A stretch of DNA of 64,000 nucleotides from Actinoplanes palleronii (lineage in GTDB: Bacteria; Actinomycetota; Actinomycetes; Mycobacteriales; Micromonosporaceae). The notes below the pieces were generated by a model. The model was not told the DNA's origin and did not search any database. It worked only from the letters and a program-made list of their open reading frames with translations. Within the stretch, counting starts at the first letter, position 1, and every line of letters begins with the position of its first letter. Location: contig NZ_BOMS01000045.1 in assembly GCF_016862315.1 (NCBI RefSeq), positions 62,001-126,000 on the forward strand, read 5' to 3'. Of the stretch, positions 1 to 8,357 are shown one piece after another. Made by a program: the position numbers and the translations under genes.

Positions 1-2
1 TG

Positions 3-557
3 GCCCGGGTGCTGGCGCAGGTGCACGGGGCGACGCCGGCGGTGGTGGATCTCGCGCCGCGTGCGGATCTGCGGCTGCCGGGGCGGGGTGGACTGGAGGA
101 GGCGCTGCGGGTGGTCGAGGTGCCGTGGACCGGCGGGCCGTATGCGGAGCGGGGGCGGGCGGTGTTGCGTCGTCATGCCGGGCTGGTCCGGGACTGGCTG
201 GCCGAGTTCGATCAGCTGGTGGCCGGGGTGCGGGGGACGTCGGCGGGGTGGGTGGTGACCCATGGCGAGCCGCATCCGGGGAACGTGCTGCGGACGGCGG
301 ACGGGTTGCGGCTGATCGACTGGACGACGGTGCAGATCGCGCCGGCGGAGCGGGATCTGTGGATGCTGGGCGAGGGGCTCGAGGAGTACACGGCGGTGAC
401 CGGTCAGGTGGTGTCGCCGGTGGGGATCGCTCTGTATCGGCGGTGGTGGGTGCTCGCCGATGTCGCCGCTTTCACCGCTGACCTTCGCGGGCCGCACGGT
501 GCCGGGCGGGACTCGGCAGCGGCGTTGCGGTATCTCAGCGGTTATTTCGAAAGGTGA
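3..557 (+). CDS. Phosphotransferase (APH-like), 5'-truncated by window edge
   Basis: C-terminal part of an aminoglycoside phosphotransferase/protein-kinase-like small-molecule kinase. The reading frame is open to the left edge, so the real start lies outside the window. The catalytic loop reads HGEPHPGN about 85 residues into the visible part and is followed by LIDW, the equivalent of the metal-binding DFG/IDW segment. The catalytic loop has Glu where classical APH enzymes have Asp (HGD); my recollection is that HGE is normal in an actinobacterial subfamily, so this need not mean inactivity. The substrate is unknown. It is followed directly by copy 1 of the structured repeat. Confidence 0.8.
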   Translation, partial: ARVLAQVHGATPAVVDLAPRADLRLPGRGGLEEALRVVEVPWTGGPYAERGRAVLRRHAGLVRDWLAEFDQLVAGVRGTSAGWVVTHGEPHPGNVLRTADGLRLIDWTTVQIAPAERDLWMLGEGLEEYTAVTGQVVSPVGIALYRRWWVLADVAAFTADLRGPHGAGRDSAAALRYLSGYFER

Positions 558-581
558 GGCGCTAAAAGGACGGTGCGGTTA

Positions 582-653
582 CATCCTAGAATCCTAGGAT
601 GGCCTAGGGGCAGTGCGGCGAGCCGCACCAACAGCAGAACGACGGCTTCGCCG
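582..653 (+). repeat. Structured intergenic element, copy 1
   Basis: Three hairpin-capable units in a row. Unit 1 is CATCCTAG/AATC/CTAGGATG (582-601). Unit 2 is GTGCGG/CGAG/CCGCAC (613-628). Unit 3 is CGGC/TTC/GCCG (643-653). A CCTAGG palindrome sits between units 1 and 2. A second copy lies at 7617-7696 in the same orientation with the same 11-nt spacing between units 1 and 2. Two stems differ between copies by compensatory changes. It could be a small RNA, a leader element or a DNA-binding array; function unknown. Confidence 0.6.
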
Positions 654-701
654 ACAGGCCGGACAATTGGTTTTGCGGGCCGCTGACCTGTCGCCGGCCC
701 A

Positions 702-3700
702 CTAGGTGTTGATCAGCGTGAGCAGCCGGGCGCACTCGGACCGGCCCGCGATGCGGGCGATCGCCTTGCGGTAGAGCAGCACGTCGGCCAGCACGTCGAA
801 GCGGCTGCCGCGGGCGTGTTCGGTCAGCCACCGGTCGATCAGGGTCCACGTCTGATCGTCGCTCAGCTCGTCGAGGCGGCACGACAGATGCCCCCAGGCG
901 TGTCCGCGCAGGGTCGCGGTGCCGAGGTTGCGGTGCACCTGCGCCGCCCACTCGACGATCTCCGACGGGTCGAGGAGGTAGAGCAGGTCGCGGATGAGCG
1001 GCCGGACGTCGGGGGCGAGGAGGCGGACGAGGAACGGGGTCCACCCGTCGGCGCTGCCGGCCAGCCAAGGGCTGTCCGGCGGGAACGGGTACACCGAACC
1101 GCGCTGCGACGCGATCTCGCGCAGCCGGCCGATCCGGGTCTGAATCTCGGCCAGCGCGGCGTCGCGGTGATCGCCGGGCGGCCGGCGGGTGACGGTGGCG
1201 AGCTGGCAGAGGGCGAACCACGGCCCGGATCCCGATCCGGGCTCCAGCCGGGGGCCGCCTGGCGGGTACCGGCGTTCCCCGCCGGGCGGCGAGGCTCCCC
1301 AGTACGCGGCGGTCCACCACGCGGTCAGCGGCGGCTGATCCGGCGGCTCGTCGAGGTGTTCCGCCGGAAGGTAGGTGTTCAGCAGCCAGCCCAGCTCGCC
1401 GGACACCTCGGAGGTGCGGCCGCCGTGGACCTCTTCGAGCACCACCTCCGCCTCCCGTGGGCTGGTGGCCGCCCGGCGGGCCAGCAGTTCCTTGCGGGCC
1501 CGATGGAATGTGGCGGCCGCGGCGATCGGCATGAGGTCGCGGGCCTGCTCGAGGGTGAGGTGCTCCGCGGCGGCGGCGACGAGCCAGGTCTCCGCGCCGG
1601 TGCGTTCGATCAGGTCGACGATCAGGTCGACGCAGCCCGCGCGGACCATCGCCGGCACGGCCGGTATCAGCTGGTTGAGACTGTCGGTGAAGGCCTTGAG
1701 ATCCTGCGGCGCGGCTCCGGCGATCTCGGCGGCGGTGTCCTGCCGGGCCGGTGGGTCGAGCAGCGGGAGCAGCTGCGCGAGGCAGCACAGCCGATTCGCG
1801 CCGGTCAGCTCCGCGCGGACCCAGGTGGCGACCTCGTCGGCGTCGGCGGCGGGCAGCACGCTGAGCAGCCCGTCGTAGTTGATGCCCGGCAGGAGTGCCT
1901 GCTCCTGTTCGTACCGGCTCATTCTCGCCGCCGGATCGGGGCCGAGCCGATCGAAGAGCACCCATCGGATGATCGCGCTGACCTGGTCCTGCGGCATCCA
2001 GGGCGCGGCTGCGACGAATGCGTGGTGCTGCAGGTGGTTCAGGTAGACGAAGGGGGTGTCGCCGTACCCTTGCTGGCGGTACCGGTCCAGCGCGTCGATC
2101 AGGAAGGCCGCCGGCTCGGTGAGGCCGAGCCGTTCGGCGCGCTGCGGGTGCAGCGTCGCGGTGAGATGACCGATCGCGTACGTGTCGTCGTGCTCCTGAT
2201 CCGACTCGGTGATCTCCCGGACCACCGTGGCGAGCGCGCCGGCGGCCAGGTCGTCGGGCATCCTCGCGATCAGTTCGGTCAGCGTCCAGATCGCGACGTA
2301 CCGGCGGGAGTCGTGACCGTCGGGCAGTCGGAACGCCGCTTGCAGGGCTTCCGCGACGTGGCCGAGCTCGTGCAGGCGTACCGCCCAGGCGGAGATCGCG
2401 GCGGCGAGCTCCTCGGAGTACGTGTTGCGTTGTGCCTCGTCGAGCAGCTGTTCCAGCGCGGGCAGGTCCTCGACGGGGATGACCGGCGCGAGGGCGGCCA
2501 CCCCGTACGCCCGATCGGAGAGCCCCGGGTGGGTGGTGGTCGCGAGGTAGCCGAGGGCTCGGCCGGGCCGCCACAGCCCGTGGCGGACCAGTGCGGCGGC
2601 GAGCCCCGCGGACATGCCGGTGCCGAGGGCGCGCTGTTCGGCGGCGATCTCGGCGGCGCAGATCACCCGTTCCGGAAGTAGCCGGGGTTGCTCGCCGCGG
2701 GTGCGGCGCTGCTGGTCGAGGCGGCGGGCGTGACTCGCGACCGTCTCCACGTCGGCGCGGAACGCCCCGATGTCGTCGCCGGCGGCGTCCTTGACCCGCC
2801 GCCACAGCGGACCGGCCAGCTGCGGCGCGTACGGATGGAAGGTGTCCTGCGACGTCAGGTGGCCGGCCAGGTGCCGGGCCAGGTAGGTGGGCACCTCGCC
2901 GGGGGACACCTCGCCGGTGTGCAACCGGTCGAGGGTGTCGACGCCCCACGACACGAACGCCTGCCGGTACTCCGTGGTGGAGCCGTCCTTCTCGAGACGG
3001 TCCCGGAGCATGTCGGTGATCACCTGGTGGGCGACGACCACGGTGCCACCGGTCCGGCCGGGGAGCACGAACCTGCTCAGCACGGTGAGGGCCGCGTCGA
3101 CGCGTACCGCGTCCAGGGGTTGCCGCAGGCGGCCCGCGAGGGTGAGCAGGTCCGCGCGGGTGAGCGGCCCTTCGGCGATGACGAGGATGCGCAGCAGCCG
3201 CTCGGCGTCGTCGACGCGGCTCTCACCGTGCCCGGACCAGAGTGTGCGCTGTTCCTTCCACCAGGCGGCGAAGAAGCCGGCGAGCCCCGGCGGGGTCCGG
3301 GCGGCGTTCGCGGTCCAGGCGGCGAGCTGGCCGCCCGGCTCGGCGGGGAGCGCCTGCAGGTGCAGGGCGACGGTGACCGGCTCGCCGTCGGTGAGCGACC
3401 ACAGCCGGGCCGCGGCCGCGTCGAGGTCGGCGGCCGGCGCGTCCGGCAGTGCCTGGCGCAGCAGCCCGGCCATGGCGGGCGCGCCGAGGCGGGACAGGGT
3501 GGTGGTGCGCGCGGCGGGCAGGCCGAGCTCACCGGTCCAGGCGGCAGCGTTCGGGTGTTCACCGGTGTGCCGGGCGGACAGCAGCAGCCGGACCCCGGCG
3601 CCGGGGTGCTGCGGGAAGAGCCGGGGCCCCGGTGTCCAGCCGGCCGCCTCGTCGAGCGCGTCGACGATCACCACGATCCGGGTGCCGGGCGGCGCGGGCC

Positions 3701-4730
3701 GGCTGAGCAGGGCACGGACGCTCTGGCGGGCGTCGGCGGCGCTCATGGTCCGGTCGTAGCTCTCCTGGTGCACCCGGCTGAGCCGGTGCACCAGCGCGAG
3801 CAGCGTCTCGCGGGCCTCGTTCGTCTCGTACCGGACGCTGATCGGGACCAGCACGACGTGCAGGTCGCGGCGGGCGGCGATCCGAGCGGCCCAGCGCACC
3901 AGCAGGGTGCTCTTGCCGATCCCGGCGGGTCCGCTCACCAGGTGGTGCGGCGGCGCGTCCGGCTCGGCGAGCCATCCGTCCAGGGCGGCGAGGTCGTCGT
4001 CGCGCCCGGCGAACGGCAGATCACCGCCGGGGCCGCGCAGCTGGGCCGTGACGAAGTCCTCCACCGCGAGCCGGGACGGGGCCTGCAGGTCACCGGCGAG
4101 GTCGAGCGCCGGTGCCGAGACCGGTCGCAGCGCCGGCCAGCGGGCGGTGATGTCGCTGACGCGGGTGGCGTAGACGACACCGCCGACCGCGGTCTCCGGG
4201 TCGTCGTCGGACTCCTGCATCCAGCGGGCGACGCCGACGGCGACCGGGCCGGCGGGGGTGCGGGCCAGCGCCGGTGCACCGCTGAACCCGCGGGGCCGGA
4301 CCCCGCCGATCAGCTGGTCGGCGTAGAGCTGCAGCACCGTGGTGCCGGCGCCGATGACGCTCTGCTGTTCGACCCGGCATGGCAGGGTCCGCGCGGCCAC
4401 CGCGGTGATCCGGTCCAGCGGCCAGCCGGTGACGTCCACCGCGGCCTCACGCGGGGCGTCGTCGTCGCGTCCCAGCGCCACCGGTGACCAGCCGGCGGGC
4501 AGCCGGAACGGCGGCCGGAAACCGAGCAGCGCCACGTCGGTGACCTCGTCGTCCTGCAGCAGGACGACGGGGGCGGTGAGGTCCGGCGCGAACCTGACGG
4601 TGATCGGGGCCCCGGCGGGCCGGTCTCGGACACAGTGCCGGCAGGTCAGCAGCAGGTCGTCGGTGACCACGAACGCGGTGCCGCGCGCGCGGCCGCTGAT
4701 CCGCAGTTCACCGATGGCGGGCCCGGCCAC
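702..4730 (-). CDS. Trypsin-like protease / STAND-type NTPase fusion
   Basis: Large 1342-residue protein of two recognisable parts. The N-terminal ~200 residues form a trypsin-like serine protease: His32 in TCRHCV, Asp65 in EVTDVALL, Ser150 in RGFSGAP. A P-loop NTPase follows, with Walker A GPAGIGKST (267-275) and Walker B RIVVIVDALDEAA (351-363). The remaining ~950 residues look alpha-helical and repeat-like, as in STAND ATPases with a sensor array. No signal peptide is visible, so it is probably cytosolic. The GTG start lies 4 nt after the stop of the upstream Trypco1-like gene, so the two are one operon. Family knowledge: such trypsin-NTPase proteins are predicted NTP-dependent conflict or immunity systems in which ligand sensing unleashes the protease. 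That role is inferred here. Confidence 0.85.
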   Translation of the reverse strand: MAGPAIGELRISGRARGTAFVVTDDLLLTCRHCVRDRPAGAPITVRFAPDLTAPVVLLQDDEVTDVALLGFRPPFRLPAGWSPVALGRDDDAPREAAVDVTGWPLDRITAVAARTLPCRVEQQSVIGAGTTVLQLYADQLIGGVRPRGFSGAPALARTPAGPVAVGVARWMQESDDDPETAVGGVVYATRVSDITARWPALRPVSAPALDLAGDLQAPSRLAVEDFVTAQLRGPGGDLPFAGRDDDLAALDGWLAEPDAPPHHLVSGPAGIGKSTLLVRWAARIAARRDLHVVLVPISVRYETNEARETLLALVHRLSRVHQESYDRTMSAADARQSVRALLSRPAPPGTRIVVIVDALDEAAGWTPGPRLFPQHPGAGVRLLLSARHTGEHPNAAAWTGELGLPAARTTTLSRLGAPAMAGLLRQALPDAPAADLDAAAARLWSLTDGEPVTVALHLQALPAEPGGQLAAWTANAARTPPGLAGFFAAWWKEQRTLWSGHGESRVDDAERLLRILVIAEGPLTRADLLTLAGRLRQPLDAVRVDAALTVLSRFVLPGRTGGTVVVAHQVITDMLRDRLEKDGSTTEYRQAFVSWGVDTLDRLHTGEVSPGEVPTYLARHLAGHLTSQDTFHPYAPQLAGPLWRRVKDAAGDDIGAFRADVETVASHARRLDQQRRTRGEQPRLLPERVICAAEIAAEQRALGTGMSAGLAAALVRHGLWRPGRALGYLATTTHPGLSDRAYGVAALAPVIPVEDLPALEQLLDEAQRNTYSEELAAAISAWAVRLHELGHVAEALQAAFRLPDGHDSRRYVAIWTLTELIARMPDDLAAGALATVVREITESDQEHDDTYAIGHLTATLHPQRAERLGLTEPAAFLIDALDRYRQQGYGDTPFVYLNHLQHHAFVAAAPWMPQDQVSAIIRWVLFDRLGPDPAARMSRYEQEQALLPGINYDGLLSVLPAADADEVATWVRAELTGANRLCCLAQLLPLLDPPARQDTAAEIAGAAPQDLKAFTDSLNQLIPAVPAMVRAGCVDLIVDLIERTGAETWLVAAAAEHLTLEQARDLMPIAAAATFHRARKELLARRAATSPREAEVVLEEVHGGRTSEVSGELGWLLNTYLPAEHLDEPPDQPPLTAWWTAAYWGASPPGGERRYPPGGPRLEPGSGSGPWFALCQLATVTRRPPGDHRDAALAEIQTRIGRLREIASQRGSVYPFPPDSPWLAGSADGWTPFLVRLLAPDVRPLIRDLLYLLDPSEIVEWAAQVHRNLGTATLRGHAWGHLSCRLDELSDDQTWTLIDRWLTEHARGSRFDVLADVLLYRKAIARIAGRSECARLLTLINT

Positions 4731-4734
4731 GACG

Positions 4735-5133
4735 TCACGCCCTCGCGGTCCATTGGATGGCCACTTTGAACGCGGCGGCGGTCTTGCCCTTGCAGACCAC
4801 GATGCCGGTCTCGGCCTCCAGGTTCAGGCCGAATTCCATGCTGACCTGCGACATCTCCCAGCGGCCCGGTTCCGGCGCCGGCGGGGTGTCGCGTTCCAGG
4901 GCGGCGCGCAACCGCTCGGCCATGCCGGCGACGGCGGCGCCGATCTCGTCGGCCCGAGTGCTGAAGCGTTCGAGGACGTCGACGGCGCCGATCTCGCCGC
5001 GCCGGTCGGGGCTCGCCTCGACCTCGATGCGGACCAGCTCCAGGGACTGCCCGCCGTCACCGGCGTCCGCAGTGCCGACGGCGGCGTCGGCGAGGATGCG
5101 GCGATAGTTGATCGGATCTGACATGTCGGCCAC
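4735..5133 (-). CDS. Trypco1-like (CU044_2847-type) partner protein
   Basis: Small 132-residue protein. Its C-terminal half (FGLNLEAETGIVVCKGK to the FKVAIQWTAR end) fits the trypsin-co-occurring domain 1/CU044_2847 family, which is found encoded next to trypsin-NTPase fusions. The N-terminal half is acidic and carries a helical segment. It is first in a two-gene operon with the protease-NTPase gene and may be the adaptor, substrate or trigger of the protease. Start is either the GTG at 5133 or the ATG at 5124. A TATAGC hexamer about 8 nt before the GTG would fit a leaderless transcript. Family assignment rests on motif recall, so moderate confidence. Confidence 0.7.
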   Translation of the reverse strand: MADMSDPINYRRILADAAVGTADAGDGGQSLELVRIEVEASPDRRGEIGAVDVLERFSTRADEIGAAVAGMAERLRAALERDTPPAPEPGRWEMSQVSMEFGLNLEAETGIVVCKGKTAAAFKVAIQWTARA

Positions 5134-5256
5134 GGTTGTCAGCTATACCGCAGCCACCGTCCGTGTCCTAGCAGGAATGCGTCACCGTGCGCGGCGGGGC
5201 GATCCGCAGGCGGGCGCGGCCGGACCTGGGCGGTGTGCGGTGGCGGGGCGCGGGTG

Positions 5257-5626
5257 TCACGGGCCCCAGTCGAGCTGGGCTTCCGGGACGCCGACGGACC
5301 GGCCGTACGAGATGGTTTTTCGGCGGGCGGCGGTGTCGCCCACCGCGTACTGGAAGACGCGGCCGGCGAAGACCACGACGTGCCCGGTGCCGGAGCGGAA
5401 ATCCGCATACCACCCGCCGTCGGCGGCGAGGCCGGCGCTGAGCGCCGCGGCCAGTTCCTCGGCGCGCTCGTCGGGTGCGGTGACGTCGAGCAGGGTCCAG
5501 ACCGGTGGCTGGGCGGGGCCGGGCTCGGTGACGCTGACCCGGGAGACCCTGGTCAGTTCGAGGCCCGGCACCGCCAGCGCGGCGCCGGGACGAAGGCTTT
5601 TCGGCGATGATGCGTCCCTTGACCAT
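5257..5626 (-). CDS. Conserved hypothetical protein, apparent N-terminal frameshift
   Basis: Small actinobacterial protein with the conserved stretch GGWYADFRSGTGHVVVFAGR near the C-terminus and the end SVGVPEAQLDWGP. Function unknown. The body frame starts only at a GTG at 5643 with an implausible N-terminus. The next frame starts with ATG at 5626 and reads MVKGRIIAE, which would run into SLRPGAALAVPGLEL if one base were removed from the A4 run (TTTT on the + strand, 5598-5601). I infer a 1-nt insertion or sequencing error in that homopolymer. The gene sits downstream of the PlsC gene on the same strand. Confidence 0.65.
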
Positions 5627-5658
5627 GCCGTGGATCCTGCCACCGGGGTACGACGGTT

Positions 5659-6423
5659 TCAGGGGCGTGGCCGGACCCGGGAGGTGTCCGGGGGACGGGT
5701 CGTGTCGACGTACCTCGGGATCTGCATTTCGCCGGTGCGCAGCGGCGCGAGAGCCGCGTCGATCCCCTCCATGATCAGCCGCGTGGCGTGCATGGCCTGG
5801 GCGCCGGGCGTGCCGGTGGTCGCGGTGAGGTCCACCGGGGTGCCGAAGTGGACCTGGACCATCGGCCGGCGCAGCAGGGCGCGCAGCAGGGCGCGGCCCA
5901 TGCCGGTCGGTGCCGCGTAGGGGAGCACCGCGTGGGCGCCCCATTGGGCGACCGGCAGGACCGGCGCGTCGGTCATCGCGGCCATCCGGGCGGCGCCGGT
6001 CTTGCCGCGTTCCGGCCACATCCACGGGTCGAGGCCGATCCGGCCCTCGGGGTAGACCAGCACCGTCGCGCCGTCCTTGAGGGCCTGCGCGGCGGCCGGG
6101 AGGGCGTCGGCGGCCCGGCTGTCGCCGCGGTCGACCCGGATGTGCTGGCAGGCGCGCATGGCGGCGCCGACGATCGGGGTGTCGAACACCCCGCCGGTGA
6201 TCATGATGCGCGGGGCGATGCCGATCTTGTGGCAGGCGGCCACCATGATCAGCGGGTCGAACGGGCTGACGTGGTTGGCGGCCAGCAGGACCGGGCCGGC
6301 GCGTAACTCGGCCGGCACGGTCCCGGTGACCCGCAGGCGGCACAGTGGGAGGATCACCACGCGGGACAGGGCGAGCAGGAAGCGCCACAGCAGCGGCGGT
6401 CGCCAGGTTGTTGACGTCTCCAT
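5659..6423 (-). CDS. 1-acyl-sn-glycerol-3-phosphate acyltransferase family protein (PlsC-like)
   Basis: Lysophospholipid acyltransferase family. It shows the HX4D catalytic box in AANHVSPFDPL and the glycerophosphate-binding VYPEGRI motif about 80 residues later. A hydrophobic N-terminal segment (LLWRFLLALSRVVILPLC) suggests membrane association. It would acylate a lysophosphatidate or a related lipid at the inner membrane face. I chose the ATG at 6423 (METSTTW) over the GTG ten codons upstream, because the extra residues look non-native. It lies close downstream of the DinB gene on the same strand. Confidence 0.85.
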   Translation of the reverse strand: METSTTWRPPLLWRFLLALSRVVILPLCRLRVTGTVPAELRAGPVLLAANHVSPFDPLIMVAACHKIGIAPRIMITGGVFDTPIVGAAMRACQHIRVDRGDSRAADALPAAAQALKDGATVLVYPEGRIGLDPWMWPERGKTGAARMAAMTDAPVLPVAQWGAHAVLPYAAPTGMGRALLRALLRRPMVQVHFGTPVDLTATTGTPGAQAMHATRLIMEGIDAALAPLRTGEMQIPRYVDTTRPPDTSRVRPRP

Positions 6424-6459
6424 AGGCGGGCCATGATGGCACGCCGGTGCCACGGTCAG

Positions 6460-7164
6460 CTATCGGCCGGTCAGCGCGTCCAGGTCGCGTTCGGCGAACA
6501 GGCGGTGCTCCCATTCCTCGCTGAGGATGGCGCCCAGGCAGCGGGTGATCGGGTAGCCGGCCGGGTCGGGGTAGCCGGGGGCGTCCACCGGGGTGGTGGT
6601 GGCGCTGAGGTCCAGTGCGGGGTCGTCGAGAACCCGCCGGACGGTGGCCATCCGGTCGGCGCGCAGTGCGAGGATCTCGTCGAGGGTGGGCCGGGCGCCG
6701 GGGTCGACCGGGACGGTGCCGGCCGGCATCTCGTCGTGCGGCAGGCCGAGCGGGGACCACGGGGCCGGCTGGCCGAGGACGGCGCGCAGCACCCAGGCGT
6801 CGGTGGCGAACACCAGGTGGCGCAGTGTCTCGATGAACGACCATTCGCCGTCGACGCGTTCGTCGAGCAGTTCCGGGCGCAGGGTGCGGGCGCGCTCGAC
6901 GGTGCCGGCCCAGAGTCGTTCCAGGATGGTCCAGGCCTCGCGGTAGCCGGCCGGGTCGGTGGGGGACATTTTGGCGCGGTCCGGGTAGCGGCGGTTGAGT
7001 TCCGCCTCGACCAGCGGCGCGACCTCGACACCGTTGACGGTCAGGCCGGTGATGTAGCCGTCGATGTCGGTGTTTTCGAGCACCGCGCCGCGGATCAGCG
7101 CGCCGCTGAGATCGACGTTGCGGAACCGGGCGTTCTGAAGGTTTTCATTGATGAACTCGATCAC
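6460..7164 (-). CDS. DinB superfamily protein with pentapeptide-like N-terminus
   Basis: 234-residue DinB/YfiT-type four-helix protein, a superfamily that includes mycothiol-dependent transferases and isomerases. The N-terminus carries a short pentapeptide-repeat-like run (NARFRNVDLSGALIRGAVL). Two potential metal ligands are visible as His in FIETLRHLVFATDAW and SEEWEHRLFAERD. The reaction is unknown; thiol-dependent detoxification is the usual guess for the family. It is divergent from the guanidine-III riboswitch and exporter. Confidence 0.8.
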   Translation of the reverse strand: MIEFINENLQNARFRNVDLSGALIRGAVLENTDIDGYITGLTVNGVEVAPLVEAELNRRYPDRAKMSPTDPAGYREAWTILERLWAGTVERARTLRPELLDERVDGEWSFIETLRHLVFATDAWVLRAVLGQPAPWSPLGLPHDEMPAGTVPVDPGARPTLDEILALRADRMATVRRVLDDPALDLSATTTPVDAPGYPDPAGYPITRCLGAILSEEWEHRLFAERDLDALTGR

Positions 7165-7219
7165 CTCGTCATCCTGCCGGTGGTGCTACCTTTTGTCACG
7201 GCGCCGCGACGCGGCTGCT

Positions 7220-7262
7220 CCGGACGAGTTGCGTGTCGTACCCGGCCTGACAAGACGACCGC
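7220..7262 (+). promoter_or_regulatory. Guanidine-III riboswitch (ykkC-III)
   Basis: The sequence CCGGACGAG, a GCG-T-GTCGT segment, ACCCGG, then GACAAGACGACCGC matches the compact guanidine-III aptamer known from Thermobifida fusca. P1 is CCGG 7220-7223 with CCGG 7242-7245. The pseudoknot pairs GCG(U)GUCGU (7231-7239) with ACGACCGC (7255-7262), leaving one bulged U. It ends 23 nt before the start of an SMR exporter, the classic regulated gene. Ligand-dependent ON control is expected from the family. Confidence 0.93.
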
Positions 7263-7285
7263 CTTTTCATCGAGGTGAGTCAGTC

Positions 7286-7603
7286 ATGGCATGGATGGTG
7301 CTCGTCGTCTCCGGTGTGCTGGAGACCGTGTGGGCGATCGCTCTGGACCGCAGCGCCGGGTTCTCCCGCCCGGCGCCGACCGCGGTGTTCGGCGTCGCGA
7401 TCGTGCTGAGCATGCTGGGCCTGGGGTATGCGTTGCGGACGATCCCGGTCGGTACCGGCTATGCGGTCTGGGTCGGTATCGGGGTGGTCGGCACCGCGCT
7501 GATCGGGATGGTCGCGCTCGGTGAGAGTGTGTCGCTGCTGCGTGTCGTCTGCTTGCTGCTGCTGGTGGTCGCCGGCGTGGTGGGATTGAAGTACGCCCAC
7601 TGA
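7286..7603 (+). CDS. gdx: Guanidinium exporter, SMR family (Gdx/SugE type)
   Basis: 105-residue small multidrug resistance protein with four predicted membrane helices. The conserved Glu13 sits in the first helix (VLETVWAIALDRS), as in Gdx/SugE proteins. It works as an antiparallel dimer exchanging guanidinium for protons. The start is supported by a GAGGTG ribosome-binding site 8 nt upstream. A guanidine-III riboswitch precedes it, which argues for a true guanidinium exporter rather than a general drug pump. Confidence 0.95.
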   Translation: MAWMVLVVSGVLETVWAIALDRSAGFSRPAPTAVFGVAIVLSMLGLGYALRTIPVGTGYAVWVGIGVVGTALIGMVALGESVSLLRVVCLLLLVVAGVVGLKYAH

Positions 7604-7616
7604 CCGCTGTCCGATC

Positions 7617-7696
7617 TCGTCCTAGAATCCTAGGACGCTCTAGAGGTAGTGCGGCGAGCCGCACCGAGCAAACCCCACCCAAAGGACGGCTTCGCC
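7617..7696 (+). repeat. Structured intergenic element, copy 2
   Basis: Second copy of the element at 582-653. Unit 1 is CGTCCTAG/AATC/CTAGGACG (7617-7636). Unit 2 is identical, GTGCGGCGAGCCGCAC (7648-7663). Unit 3 is GACGGCTTCGCCGACA (7684-7699). The A-T to G-C change in stem 1 and the CCTAGG to TCTAGA change in the inter-stem palindrome keep pairing intact. A T-rich tract (ATTTTGTTTTC) follows. It lies between the exporter and a GNAT gene, 46 nt before the GNAT start. Confidence 0.6.
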
Positions 7697-7741
7697 GACA
7701 TCCATAAAGATTTTGTTTTCGTACGGAGGTCAGGAGCCCCC

Positions 7742-8290
7742 ATGTCGTTCACCCATCGCCTCGCCACCCGTGCCGACCTGCCGGACCTGCTCGTGGTGAT
7801 CGAAGCGTCGATAGCGGAACTGCAGAAGGAGTTCCTGGACGTCGCGGAGATCACCGCCAGCCGGGCGATCATGGGGTTGGACACGGCGCTGATCGACGAC
7901 CGGACGTATTTCGTGGTCGAGTCCGCGGGCCGGATCGCCGGCTGCGGCGGGTGGAGCCGGCGGGCGACGCTCTACGGCGGTGATCACTCGGCCGGGCGGG
8001 ACGCGGCGCTGCTCGAGCCGGGCCGGGATCCGGCGAAGGTGCGGGCGATGTACACCCACCCGGACTTCGCGCGCCGGGGTGTGGGGCGGCTGGTGCTCGG
8101 GCTGAGCGAGGCGGCGGCCGCGGCGGAGGGGTTCACCGTCCTCGAACTGATGGCGACGTTGTCGGGTGAGCCGTTGTATCGGGCGGCCGGGTTCGTGCCG
8201 GTCGAGCGCCTGGTCGACGATGCCGGTGGCGCCGCGGTGCCGCTGGTCCGGATGCGCAAGCCGATCTCCGCGGATCTGCGCCGGGTGTGA
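7742..8290 (+). CDS. GNAT family N-acetyltransferase
   Basis: 182-residue acetyltransferase. The acetyl-CoA binding motif is seen in VRAMYTHPDFARRGVGRLVL (Q/RxxGxG/A type, here RRGVGR), followed by LYRAAGFVPVER typical of the GNAT C-terminal part. Acceptor unknown. A purine-rich stretch (GGAGGTCAGGAG) upstream supplies the ribosome-binding site. The preceding repeat element may act as its leader. Confidence 0.85.
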   Translation: MSFTHRLATRADLPDLLVVIEASIAELQKEFLDVAEITASRAIMGLDTALIDDRTYFVVESAGRIAGCGGWSRRATLYGGDHSAGRDAALLEPGRDPAKVRAMYTHPDFARRGVGRLVLGLSEAAAAAEGFTVLELMATLSGEPLYRAAGFVPVERLVDDAGGAAVPLVRMRKPISADLRRV

Positions 8291-8357
8291 GGTCGCTGCC
8301 GGGCCGCGCGTTGCGTTCGACCCGGTGGACGGTGCGTCCTCGCAGCAGCAGGACCGG

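Noticed and set aside
604..2949. Long open frames opposite or alongside the trypsin-NTPase gene
   Set aside because: They are Arg/Pro/Gly-rich with no motif and lie in other frames of a gene with intact catalytic sites; typical of very GC-rich DNA.
5168..6844. 558-codon frame across three genes on the minus strand
   Set aside because: Composition is Arg/Pro-rich shadow; the real PlsC, DinB and hypothetical genes explain the region. Only its MVKGRIIAE segment is meaningful, as the displaced N-terminus.
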